64,000 nt of DNA, taken from NCBI GenBank assembly GCA_032718475.1, contig JAUCBJ010009110.1:1-64000 (forward strand). Direction: 5' to 3'. The DNA comes from Nemertoderma westbladi (lineage: Eukaryota > Xenacoelomorpha > Nemertodermatida > Nemertodermatidae). The notes under the pieces are model-generated. The model made no database searches and was not told where the DNA came from. It saw nothing but the letters and a program-made list of their open reading frames with translations. Below, piece by piece: positions 50,001-63,000 of the stretch. A program made the translations under genes and the position numbers. Numbering within the stretch: position 1 is the first letter of the stretch; the number at the start of each line of letters is the position of its first letter.

Positions 50001-53000
50001 ATGTTAGAACTCCGTAAATGAGTTTGGGGTGTGGTATTCAGTGGGCGTTATAGAGATGTTAGAACTCAGTAAATGAGTTTGGGATGTGGTATTCAGTGGA
50101 CGTTATAGAGATGTTAAAACTCAGTAAATGAGTTTGGGGTGTGGTATTCAGTGGGCGTTATAGAGATATTATAACTCACTAAATGAGTTTGGGGTGTGGT
50201 ATTCAGTAGGCGTTATAGAGATGTTAGAACTCAGTAAATGAGTTTGGGGTGTGGTATTCAGTGGGCGTTATAGAGATGTTAGAACTCAGTAAATGAGTTT
50301 GTGGTGTGGTATTCAGTAGGCGTTATAGAGATGTTAGAACTCAGTAAATGAGTTTGGGGTGTGGTATTCAGTGGGCGTTATAGAGATGTTAGAACTCACT
50401 AAATGAGTTTGGGGTGTGGTATTCAGTGGGCGTTATAGAGATGTTAGCACTCAGTAAATGAGTTTGGGGTGTGGTATTCAGTGGGCGTTATAGAGATGTT
50501 AGAACTCCGTAAATGAGTTTGGGGTGTGGTATTCAGTGGGCGTTATAGAGATGTTAGAACTCAGTAAATGAGTTTGGGATGTGGTATTCAGTGGACGTTA
50601 TAGAGATGTTAGAACTCAGTAAATGAGTTTGGGGTGTGGTATTCAGTGGGCGTTATAGAGATGTTAGAACTCCGTAAATGAGTTTGGGGTGTGGTATTCA
50701 GTGGGCGTTATAGAGATGTTAGCACTCAGTAAATGAGTTTGGGGTGTGGTATTCAGTGGGCGTTATAGAGATGTTAGAACTCCGTAAATGAGTTTGGGGT
50801 GTGGTATTCAGTGGGCGTTATAGAGATGTTAGAACTCAGTAAATGAGTTTGGGATGTGGTATTCAGTGGACGTTATAGAGATGTTAGAACTCAGTAAATG
50901 AGTTTGGGGTGTGGTATTCAGTGGGCGTTATAGAGATGTTAGAACTCAGTAAATGAGTTTGTGGTGTGGTATTCAGTAGGCGTTATAGAGATGTTAGAAC
51001 TCAGTAAATGAGTTTGGGGTGTGGTATTCAGTGGGCGTTATAGAGATGTTAGAACTCACTAAATGAGTTTGGGGTGTGGTATTCAGTGGGCGTTATAGAG
51101 ATGTTAGAACTCACTAAATGAGTTTGGGGTGTGGTATTCAGTGGGCGTTATAGAGATGTTAGCACTCAGTAAATGAGTTTGGGGTGTGGTATTCAGTGGG
51201 CGTTATAGAGATGTTAGAACTCCGTAAATGAGTTTGGGGTGTGGTATTCAGTGGGCGTTATAGAGATGTTAGAACTCAGTAAATGAGTTTGGGATGTGGT
51301 ATTCAGTGGACGTTATAGAGATGTTAGAACTCAGTAAATGAGTTTGGGGTGTGGTATTCAGTGGGCGTTATAGAGATGTTAGAACTCAGTAAATGAGTTT
51401 GGGGTGTGGTATTCAGTGGGCGTAGTAGAGATGTTAGAACTCAGTAAATGAGTTTGGGGTGTGGTATTCAGTGGGCGTTATAGAGATATTATAACTCACT
51501 ATATGAGTTTGGGGTGTGGTATTCAGTAGGCGTTATAGAGATGTTAGAACTCAGTAAATGAGTTTGGGGTGTGGTATTCAGTGGGCGTTATAGAGATGTT
51601 AGAACTCAGTAAATGAGTTTGTGGTGTGGTATTCAGTAGGCGTTATAGAGATGTTAGAACTCAGTAAATGAGTTTGGGGTGTGGTATTCAGTGGGCGTTA
51701 TAGAGATGTTAGAACTCAGTAAATGAGTTTGTGGTGTGGTATTCAGTAGGCGTTATAGAGATGTTAGAACTCAGTAAATGAGTTTGGGGTGTGGTATTCA
51801 GTGGGCGTTATAGAGATATTATAACTCACTAAATGAGTTTGGGGTGTGGTATTCAGTAGGCGTTATAGAGATGTTAGAACTCAGTAAATGAGTTTGGGGT
51901 GTGGTATTCAGTGGGCGTTATAGAGATGTTAAAACTCAGTAAATGAGTTTGGGGTGTGGTATTCAGTGGGCGTTATAGAGATGTTAGAACTCCGTAAATG
52001 AGTTTGGGATGTGGTATTCAGTGGACGTTATAGAGATGTTAAAACTCAGTAAATGAGTTTGGGGTGTGGTATTCAGTGGGCGTTATAGAGATATTATAAC
52101 TCACTAAATGAGTTTGGGGTGTGGTATTCAGTAGGCGTTATAGAGATGTTAGAACTCAGTAAATGAGTTTGGGGTGTGGTATTCAGTGGGCGTTATAGAG
52201 ATGTTAGAACTCAGTAAATGAGTTTGTGGTGTGGTATTCAGTAGGCGTTATAGAGATGTTAGAACTCAGTAAATGAGTTTGGGGTGTGGTATTCAGTGGG
52301 CGTTATAGAGATGTTAGAACTCACTAAATGAGTTTGGGGTGTGGTATTCAGTGGGCGTTATAGAGATGTTAGAACTCACTAAATGAGTTTGGGGTGTGGT
52401 ATTCAGTGGGCGTTATAGAGATGTTAGCACTCAGTAAATGAGTTTGGGGTGTGGTATTCAGTGGGCGTTATAGAGATGTTAGAACTCCGTAAATGAGTTT
52501 GGGGTGTGGTATTCAGTGGGCGTTATAGAGATGTTAGAACTCAGTAAATGAGTTTGGGATGTGGTATTCAGTGGACGTTATAGAGATGTTAGAACTCAGT
52601 AAATGAGTTTGGGGTGTGGTATTCAGTGGGCGTTATAGAGATGTTAGAACTCCGTAAATGAGTTTGGGGTGTGGTATTCAGTGGGCGTTATAGAGATGTT
52701 AGCACTCAGTAAATGAGTTTGGGGTGTGGTATTCAGTGGGCGTTATAGAGATGTTAGAACTCCGTAAATGAGTTTGGGGTGTGGTATTCAGTGGGCGTTA
52801 TAGAGATGTTAGAACTCAGTAAATGAGTTTGGGATGTGGTATTCAGTGGACGTTATAGAGATGTTAGAACTCAGTAAATGAGTTTGGGGTGTGGTATTCA
52901 GTGGGCGTTATAGAGATGTTAGAACTCAGTAAATGAGTTTGTGGTGTGGTATTCAGTAGGCGTTATAGAGATGTTAGAACTCAGTAAATGAGTTTGGGGT

Positions 53001-56000
53001 GTGGTATTTAGTGGGCGTTATAGAGATGTTAGAACTCACTAAATGAGTTTGGGGTGTGGTATTCAGTGGGCGTTATAGAGATGTTAGAACTCACTAAATG
53101 AGTTTGGGGTGTGGTATTCAGTGGGCGTTATAGAGATGTTAGCACTCAGTAAATGAGTTTGGGGTGTGGTATTCAGTGGGCGTTATAGAGATGTTAGAAC
53201 TCCGTAAATGAGTTTGGGGTGTGGTATTCAGTGGGCGTTATAGAGATGTTAGAACTCAGTAAATGAGTTTGGGATGTGGTATTCAGTGGACGTTATAGAG
53301 ATGTTAGAACTCAGTAAATGAGTTTGGGGTGTGGTATTCAGTGGGCGTTATAGAGATGTTAGAACTCAGTAAATGAGTTTGGGGTGTGGTATTCAGTGGG
53401 CGTAGTAGAGATGTTAGAACTCAGTAAATGAGTTTGGGGTACGGTACTCAGTGGGCGTTATAGAGATGTTAGAACTCACTAAATGAGTTTGGGGTGTGGT
53501 ACTCAGTGGACGTTATAGAGATGTTAGAACTCAGTAAATTAGTTTGGGGTACGATACTCAGTGGGCGTTATAGAGATGTTAGAACTCAGTAAATGAGTTT
53601 GGGGTGTGGTATTCAGTGGGCGTTATAGAGATGTTAGAACTCACTAAATGAGTTTGGGGTGTGGTATTCAGTGGGCGTTATAGAGATGTTAGAACTCAGT
53701 AAATGAGTTTGGGGTGTGGTATTCAGTGGGTGTTATAGAGATGTTAGAACTCAGTAAATGAGTTTGGGGTGTGGTATTCAGTGGGCGTTATAGAGATGTT
53801 AGAACTCAGTAAATGAGTTTGGGGTGTGGTATTCAGTGGGCGTTATAGAGATGTTAGAACTCAGTAAATGAGTTTGGGGTGTGGTACTCAGTGGGCGTTA
53901 TAGAGATGTTAGAACTCAGTAAATGAGTTTGTGGTGTGGTATTCAGTGGGCGTTATAGAGATGTTAGAACTCAGTAAATGAGTTTGGGGTGTGGTATTCA
54001 GTGGGCGTTATAGAGATGTTAGAACTCAGTAAATGAGTTTGGGGTGTGGTATTCAGTGGGCGTTATAGAGATATTATAACTCAGTAAATGAGTTTGGGGT
54101 GTGGTATTCAGTGGACGTTATAGAGATGTTAGAACTCAGTAAATGAGTTTGGGGTGTGGTATTCAGTGGGCGTTATAGAGATGTTAGAACTCAGTAAATG
54201 AGTTTGGGGTGTGGTATTCAGTGGGCGTTATAGAGATGTTAGAACTCAGTAAATGAGTTTGGGGTGTGGTATTCAGTGGGCGTTATAGAGATGTTAGAAC
54301 TCAGTAAATGAGTTTGGGGTGTGGTATTCAGTGGGCGTTATAGAGATGTTAGAACTCAGTAAACGAGTTTGGGGTACGGTACTCAGTGGGCGTTATAGAG
54401 ATGTTAGAACTCCGTAAATGAGTTTGGGGTGTGGTATTCAGTGGGCGTTATAGAGATGTTAGAACTCAGTAAATGAGTTTGGGGTGTGGTATTCAGTGGG
54501 CGTTATAGAGATGTTAGAACTCAGTAAATGAGTTTGGGGTGTGGTATTCAGTGGGCGTTATAGACATCTTAGAACTCAGTAAATGAGTTTGGGGTGTGGT
54601 ATTCAGTGGGCGTTATAGAGATGTTAGAACTCAGTAAATGAGTTTGGGGTGTGGTATTCAGTGGGCGTTATAGAGATGTTAGAACTCAGTAAATGAGTTT
54701 GGGGTGTGGTATTCAGTGGGCGTTATAGAGATGTTAGAACTCAGTAAATGAGTTTGGGGTGTGGTACTCAGTGGGCGTTATAGAGATGTTAGAACTCAGT
54801 AAATGAGTTTGTGGTGTGGTATTCAGTGGGCGTTATAGAGATGTTAGAACTCAGTAAATGAGTTTGGGGTGTGGTATTCAGTGGGCGTTATAGAGATGTT
54901 AGAACTCAGTAAATGAGTTTGGGGTGTGGTATTCAGTGGGCGTTATAGAGATATTATAACTCAGTAAATGAGTTTGGGGTGTGGTATTCAGTGGACGTTA
55001 TAGAGATGTTAGAACTCAGTAAATGAGTTTGGGGTGTGGTATTCAGTGGGCGTTATAGAGATGTTAGAACTCAGTAAATGAGTTTGTGGTGTGGTATTCA
55101 GTAGGCGTTATAGAGATGTTAGAACTCAGTAAATGAGTTTGGGATGTGGTATTCAGTGGGCGTTATAGAGATGTTAGAACTCACTAAATGAGTTTGGGGT
55201 GTGGTATTCAGTGGGCGTTATAGAGATGTTAGAACTCACTAAATGAGTTTGGGGTGTGGTATTCAGTGGGCGTTATAGAGATGTTAGCACTCAGTAAATG
55301 AGTTTGGGGTGTGGTATTCAGTGGGCGTTATAGAGATGTTAGAACTCCGTAAATGAGTTTGGGGTGTGGTATTCAGTGGGCGTTATAGAGATGTTAGAAC
55401 TCAGTAAATGAGTTTGGGATGTGGTATTCAGTGGACGTTATAGAGATGTTAGAACTCAGTAAATGAGTTTGGGGTGTGGTATTCAGTGGGCGTTATAGAG
55501 ATGTTAGAACTCAGTAAATGAGTTTGGGATGTGGTATTCAGTGTGCGTTATAGAGATGTTAGAACTCAGTAAATGAGTTTGGGGTACGGTACTCAGTGGG
55601 CGTTATAGAGATGTTAGAACTCTCTAAATGAGTTTGGGGTGTGGTACTCAGTGGGCGTTATAGAGATGTTAGAACTCAGTAAATTAGTTTGGGGTACGAT
55701 ACTCAGTGGGCGTTATAGAGATGTTAGAACTCAGTAAATGAGTTTGGGGTGTGGTATTCAGTGGGCGTTATAGAGATGTTAGAACTCACTAAATGAGTTT
55801 GGGGTGTGGTATTCAGTGGGCGTTATAGAGATGTTAGAACTCAGTAAATGAGTTTGGGGTGTGGTATTCAGTGGGCGTTATAGAGATGTTAGAACTCAGT
55901 AAATGAGTTTGGGGTACGGTACTCAGTGGGCGTTATAGAGATGTTAGAACTCACTAAATGAGTTTGGGGTGTGGTATTCAGTGGGCGTTATAGAGATGTT

Positions 56001-56614
56001 AGAACTCACTAAATGAGTTTGGGGTGTGGTATTCAGTGGGCGTTATAGAGATGTTAGAACTCAGTAAATGAGTTTGGGGTGTGGTATTCAGTGGGCGTTA
56101 TAGAGATGTTAGAACTCAGTAAATGAGTTTGGGGTGTGGTATTCAGTGGGCGTTATAGAGATATTAGAACTCAGTAAATGAGTTTGGGGTGTGGTATTCA
56201 GTGGGCGTTATAGAGATGTTAGAACTCACTAAATGAGTTTGGGGTGTGGTACTCAGTGGGCGTTATAGAGATGTTAGAACTCAGTAAATTAGTTTGGGGT
56301 ACGATACTCAGTGGGCGTTATAGAGATGTTAGAACTCAGTAAATGAGTTTTGGGTGTGGTATTCAGTGGGCGTTATAGAGATGTTAGAACTCACTAAATG
56401 AGTTTGGGGTGTTGTATTCAGCGGGCGTTTTAGAGATGTTAGAATTCACTAAATGAGTTTGGGGTGTGGTACTCAGTGGGCGTTATAGAGATGTTAGAAC
56501 TCAGTAAATGAGTTTGGGGTGTGGTACTCAGTGGTCGTTATAGAGATGTTAGAACTCAGTAAATGAATTTGGGGTGTGGTACTCAGTGGGCGTTATAGAT
56601 ATGTTCGTACTCTA
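47001..56614 (+). repeat. SatD: 55-bp satellite, about 175 units
   Basis: About 9.6 kb of head-to-tail 55-bp units with landmarks GTGGGCGTTATAGAGATGTT, AGAACTCAGTAAATGAGTTT and GGGGTGTGGTATTCA. Variants (ACGGTACTC, CATCTTAG, ATATTATAAC, CTCCGT, GGACG, AAATTAG) recur in ordered sets. Marker sets repeat at 5,445 bp (99 units: AAACGAG at 48,916 and 54,361; TAGACATCTT at 49,116 and 54,561) and at 1,980 bp (36 units: CGTAGTAGAG at 51,421 and 53,401). Both edges are degenerate. No coding potential. Confidence 0.98.
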
Positions 56615-57007
56615 TAGTGGTGAACAGTATCGGCATGTTGAGCATTCATACAGTAGATGGTTAAGAGGTGTGTAATTGTAGCTGTTTAAAATGCTATGAA
56701 AATATGTTTCGTTTACAATTATTATTTGCACAAGATTTTTAACGAACTAATCTTATTCTACAGAATGAAAAATGTTATGTATTGAGATAGAGCTTAAAGA
56801 AGAGCATACTATGTCGAATAAATAGTGAGTTACCAACTTACAACCAATTAACACTGAATAAGATTTTCAGAGTAATTATCAGGTATGTATAATTTAAAAT
56901 AACTATTATTATGTTATATTGACTTTTAAACTTTCAATTTTCCAATTCTCGAAAAAACCCAGTTCGTATTGGTAAACAAATAATATAATATATCATTGAG
57001 TAGTAAA
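56615..57007 (+). promoter_or_regulatory. Leader between SatD and the Helitron-like gene; possible 5' UTR intron
   Basis: Unique AT-rich DNA immediately upstream of the large gene. AACTAAT..TTATTCTACAG|AATG (to about 56,762) resembles a branch point plus 3' splice site. CAG|GTATGT at 56,880-56,887 resembles a donor. ACCCAG at about 56,961 could be the next acceptor. This would make a 5' noncoding exon near 56,763-56,882 and an intron of about 80 bp before the ATG at 57008. The transposon's 5' terminus, if it lies here, was not recognised. Confidence 0.3.
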
Positions 57008-60000
57008 ATGGCTAAAAGAAAACAAAAATGTAGTAAGTGCGGAAGCTCAAAACATAATATTAGAACATGTTCAAAGGGGAAGGGTATAACAGTTACTTTT
57101 ATGGAACAAATGGAACAGGTTGAGCAACCTCATGGGGAGGAAGAAAACCCGGAGGAACGAATGGCAAATGAAGAGGGGCCTCCAGTGGATGAAGAGCCCC
57201 AGGAAGAACAGATTGAACATGGGGAGGGGCATCAAGGGGAGGAACGGATGGATAATGGGGAGGAAGGTCAAGGCATGGAACAGCAACATGAGGAACGGAT
57301 CGATAATGGGGAGGGAGGTCAAGGTGTGGAACAGCAACAGGAGGAACGGATGGATTATGGGGAGGAAGGTCAAGGGGTGGAACAGCCACCGGAGGAACGG
57401 GTGGATAATGGGGAGGGAGGTCAAGGCGTGGAACAGCAACAGGGGGAACGGATGGATAATGGGGAGGAAGGTCAAGGGGTGGAACAGCCACCGGAGGAAC
57501 GGGTGGATAATGGGGAGGGAGGTCAAGGCGTGGAACAGCAACAGGGGGAACGGATGGATAATGGGGAGGGAGGTCAAGGCGTGGAACAGCAACAGGGGGA
57601 ACGGATGGATAATGGGGAGGAAGGTCAAGGGGTGGAACAGCAACAGGGGGAACGGATGGATAATGGGGAGGAAGGTCAAGGGGTGGAACAGCCACAGGAG
57701 GAACGGATGGATAATGGTGAGGAACAGCATCAGGAGGAGCAGAGAGAATGGGAGGAGGTTCAACAAAGAGGGGAAAAAAGGGGTCAGGATAGCCAAGGAG
57801 GTCAACGAAGGAGAAGAAGAGAAGGAACACCTCCGGATATTCAATCAGACCCAGGTACACAACAGGAAGAAACAGCCAGAGAGGGGGGCCAGAACCAGAG
57901 TAGGACAGGGCCATCAAGAACGCAATTTATTGTACTGCAGGGCTCAAATAATATTCCTCCACAAGAATGGCTAGATACAACCTGTCAATTAAATGGGCTT
58001 CATATCCAACCCAATCAAGGTGGTGGAGATTGTCTATACTACTCTATATTGCAAGGTTTAGACTTGCTTAATTTCAACCGGCACTATACTGTGGCATCCC
58101 TACGCAACCTCTCTGCTAATGAGATGGCTAGAAACCCTCTCCCATATTCAAACCGTTTCCTTGTACCAACAAATGCTGAAATAGCAGGTATGTATCCACG
58201 ACCTGCAAATAATTTTAATAATTTTATTTTGGCAACAAGAGGAGGAGAATGGGGAACCGAATTAAATATAATGTCACTTGCAATTCACCTGCCGGCGTCT
58301 ATCTGTTTGATATCAACGGAAACTCGAGGCGTTCTACACTTTGGCAATAGCCCAGACGTTATTTACATTGCCCACTGGCCCGGTCATTTTGCTGCACTCC
58401 TACCTGGAACAGGTAATCATAGTAATTTCATACCGCATACTCAGCACCCTCAGAGTTCCACAGGAAGTTGTCAACCATCAACTTCAAATATCAGACAACA
58501 ATCCACCACTCGAAACCAATCTCAGAATGCAGGTTCTTCATATCATCGTCCACCACCTTGTAATCGAACAGGTACATATGGTAACCTTCCAGAAAGAAGA
58601 TCACCACAGCCAAATACCATAAACCCAAATCATCCACCAAATAATGGTCACACTCAGAACCCTTCAACTCAAGTTCATCCAACTACATCTTCAGTACAAC
58701 AAAATATATCCTCAACAGAACAACCAACTTCAAATCTGACAGCACCAACTACAACTCCATCGGCTGTAAACATGACATTGCTATGTGAATGTTGTCAACG
58801 TCATTCTACTGCTATTTATGACATTCAAGTTGCCATAAGAGGATCTTGTAAAGGAAAGAAATATGGCAGATTAGTGCAGAGAAGACAATACTCACTTCCT
58901 GTATGTTGTGCACAGTGCAATTCCTACTTAAACCAAAATAAAACTGATATACGTAGAAATTGGAATATAATGTGGCCAGCTGTATTAAATTCATGTCTGT
59001 CAGCAGTTTCATTAATGCCAGAAGATAAACATATAGAACTATGGAAACAACTACCAACTAATATACAGGAGATGTGGTCGTCGTTATCTTTACCTCCATC
59101 AGGGATACCAATATTTAGAGATTTCACACCACAACTCAGGGAATTCAACCAAGATATTAAAACTAATACATTGGGTGGACTCAGGAAAGCCATGAACAGG
59201 GAATGCTTCCCTGAAGTTAAGTGTCCTCTTGGTTGCTGGCAATGGGTTGATATGTGTAAGTACATACCTTTTATAGATTACCTCGCATATGCCAACATTG
59301 TGTCCCTTCCCAATTCTGATCGAGAGTACTTTCGCTCAGCCAGACCAGACTGGCCAACACTTCCACGCCAATATTTGCTTACATGGACAATAAATCCAGG
59401 TGTGGTCATTGATGATGATAACGGTCTTTCTGTGTTAGTATGCAAAGACCATAAATCAACTAAACAACAAGTGATACATATACAAGAAAACCCTTTTTAT
59501 GAAGAAGGTGCTCTTCAGTCATATGAGGTATTTGCACCAACAACACTTACACCAAACATTGTCAGACAGGGACGTCTGAATAAGTGGAATAGCTCCAACT
59601 ATGTTGTGAATTGCATTGGGGGTTATCATGGGTTGTCTACATTCACACTTGGTGCTTCTGAATTAGATCTTCCTCCAATTACTCAGCAGCAAGTATTGAG
59701 AGAGGGTTTATGCCTTAAATTTAGGAATGACATTCGAGAGACCTATCTCAACACTACCTGGGGAGGTGCAAGCGGTATAGTAAAATCAAAATTAACTGGT
59801 CTCATGAACAGTGGAAGGACCCCTGAAGGTATCGCTCTTAAGAAATGTCTTGCTGGAGGAAGTTATATGTCCATTTGTGATACATTCCATGCTTGGCAAA
59901 TAAGTCGACTTCAGAATGAGAGACAAGAAGCTCAAAGCAGCAACATAAAATATATATTTCAGGCTAAAAGCCTTATATTATCAATTGTCCATCCAATGAA

Positions 60001-63000
60001 TGATGTTGGGGCTTTTCCATTTAAAGTAAACATCAATCATATTCATGATTGTCTTGGTATTGCCATTACCACCATCCTTCTATATAACCGAAGGATCCAC
60101 CAACTTTGTCTTCAGAAGTATATATCTGAAAATGATAATCTCTTGGGTTGGATACTTGCATCAGTAGCTTCTATATCTGGATTAAATCATCCATCGAGAT
60201 CCTGCAACAAGAATGTTGTCTATACAAAGATATCAACTGATCCTTGTGTATTAACCACCCCAGATGCACCATTTATGGACAAGGTTGTTAATCTACTGCT
60301 CCGACTATCAACTAAGTCGACACTGCGTACAATGGAGCAAATAGTAAGTCGCACAGAAACTCGTTCAGACTTGTATGATGTGATTATATGTAGGAACTCT
60401 TCATCCCAAGGGATTCAACCAAAAACACGTATTGGCGAATTCAAACTGATGTTTGTATTGACAGAGGATATAGAGGACACAATAATATTTCGGTGGGAGC
60501 CAGACATGCGGTTTTGGTGTATTGGGAATGGAGGTTCTAGAGTGGCAACTACAGCATGCAATAAATCATCCTGGTTTCATACTTGGCGGCTAGCCATCTA
60601 CGTAAATACAAACACTAATGAACATCGTGATGATACCATCAAAAGATCTCTTGGTGGACAGCGACAGCTCACTTGTGCAAAACACAGCCTATACCTTATA
60701 AATGAGCCCAGAGTATCCAATGCTACATGTTCAGTTGGCAATTGCCGAAAACCAGCAAATCACCGGTGTCCCGATGGAATATTGTCATACCATTGCCTTG
60801 TTGCTGTATGTCTTAAGCATTTCAGATTGTATGCTATTGGAAATGCCTCACCAATCACAATCAGATATCGTCAATCTCCACTATGTAATAACCAACCACT
60901 AGAACCATGTACTAATCAAGGCGAAATTGACAGTGATGCAGAATTGGAAGATCTCCTTCTAGAAGTCAATATTGACAATAATATTAATAGTGATGAGGAG
61001 CATGATAATTCTGGTTTTGATATAATTATTCCTGAAAATGCAGATCAAGATTCTGATTGGGAATATCTGGAAGATCTCCAGAACTTCTTAACAGATGAGA
61101 ACACCTTACCATCAGGAGATATACCATCTTCCGCTAGTAGCAGGAAGCAAATATTCCATGTTACAGGATCTCAAAGTTTTCCAAGTCACTGTCTCCTCAA
61201 TGATATATATGGATTGTTACATCGTGATCTTTCTAAGCATCCGGGTGCTAAGAAAGCACAATTGTTAAATGAAATTGTTGCCAAGAATTCTGCACCATCA
61301 ACATCCTTGTTATACCTTGAAGGTAATATATTTCCAACAACTTTTTGGTACAATCACTTTGATGCTATTGTGGGTGCGATACCTCATCATATATTTACCG
61401 AGATGTCAACTGCAATTTCAAGACATCATGTCTCATCTAACCAGGATATGCTCACAATTCGATTGCGTGATGGTGACTTATCCACTTCTCATGACTTGAA
61501 CTATTTACATTGGGCTGCAGATGTGCGCATAAATTCCAATTTAAATAAGCGTCCAACTACTGTATTTTTTAATCGTGGTCTAGAATTCCTTGATGAATCC
61601 CGTGCAACAAAAAGTGATGTCCATGATACACCTCTGGAATTTGAGGAATCAAACAGTAGCAGGGTTGTGAAAGAACTGGCAGCCCTTATTAACAAATATC
61701 CCTGGTCATACTTTTTTACTATAACAGCCAATGAAACTTCAACCATGGGACTTGCACCAATCATTTACAAAATGAAGAATTTCTGTGAGGCCAATGATAT
61801 GGAATATAGTGACATATATGATGCAAATGTATTGCTACTATGTCGGGCATGGGAACGAGTGGCCCAATACATCTTAGACTATATAGAAACTAGTCACGAA
61901 GAACGGCTTGGGCCAGTACAACATATGTTTGCCCGAGCTGAGTTTCAGGACAAAGGTGCGAAGGGAAACAAATGCCATTTCCATGGTGGCATTTCTTTAT
62001 ACCCAGAACCGATACAGACCACAATGGACCGTGTCACATGTGATCCCGATCGCCTGCCTTTTGGTCCAGATGACTTCCATAAACTTCTACATGCTGGTAT
62101 TGTCGACTCTTGGCAGGACTTCCATGAGGCCAAAAGCATAGTTGAAATGGTCACTGTTCATAACTGTAAGGCAGCGTCAGAACGTTGTCACAAACGCAAG
62201 GATAAGGATGGCAATAAAATCTGCAGAGTACCATCTCATCCCACAAGTTCTTCCAATTGGTTTCAGGAAAAGAAAGACCTTTATTCCAAGGAAATCTACA
62301 ATATATTGGAAGATATTGGACTTGCTAAAAGAGTATTGAATAAAGAGTACCAGCTGGAATGGCAACTGGCACCAAATCTGACTGCAGGCCGTTACCACTA
62401 TTCCACAAGACACCCACCAACTTACTTACCGACTATTGCTGAAATGGCCTTAGCCTTACGAAGTTCATTTAATTGTCAAGTAACAGACCGCAAGTTTTCT
62501 AGCTCATACTTGTCGAAATATATAGGTGGGGTTGAGGAGAGGAGGCAAGTGAAAGTATATGGCACAAAGAACCCCGATATAGTAAGGACTGAAGTAGGTG
62601 ACCAAGAAAATGTAAAAATATCTGGTGTTAGGATAAACCAAGCAATTAAGAAAGATATTGCTTCAAATTCTCGTGAGATTGGAATACCAGAGCTTGCAAG
62701 ATTTGCACTTGGTTATCCTTATACAAGATGTACAGCCGACTTTATCCACATAAGCACTCTTCCTCCTGAATATCGCTCTGCTGTTTGTGCAAAGAAATCG
62801 AATGAACACATTGAGGGTTCATTTGGCAGCTATATCTCTGGTATCGAATTAAGAAATAATTTACCTCTTTGGCGCCACTTTACTCATAGCCAACAAAGGC
62901 TTATTCGAGAGTATGTATCTTCGGATTATAGATTAGGGAATACTGAGCGATTCAATATTCGTCCACCAGAGATTTGCATATTCAACAAGCTCGTAGACTA

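Noticed and set aside
7358-56614. CENP-B box or telomere repeat in the satellites
   Set aside because: No CENP-B-box-like or telomeric hexamer pattern was found in the SatA or SatD units by eye, so centromere or telomere identity cannot be claimed from sequence.
57071-57917. Two long minus-strand open frames rich in Leu/Pro
   Set aside because: They lie opposite the 51-bp purine-rich coding repeat of the Helitron-like gene. The plus-strand frame is more than 2300 codons long with clear domains, so these are shadows.
57120-57974. 284-codon plus-strand frame with Arg/Asn/Gly repeats
   Set aside because: A different frame of the same 51-bp repeat inside the large gene. No start context or domain supports it.
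58341-62413. Several 60-115 codon frames on both strands
   Set aside because: All fall inside the continuous large coding frame and show no domains.
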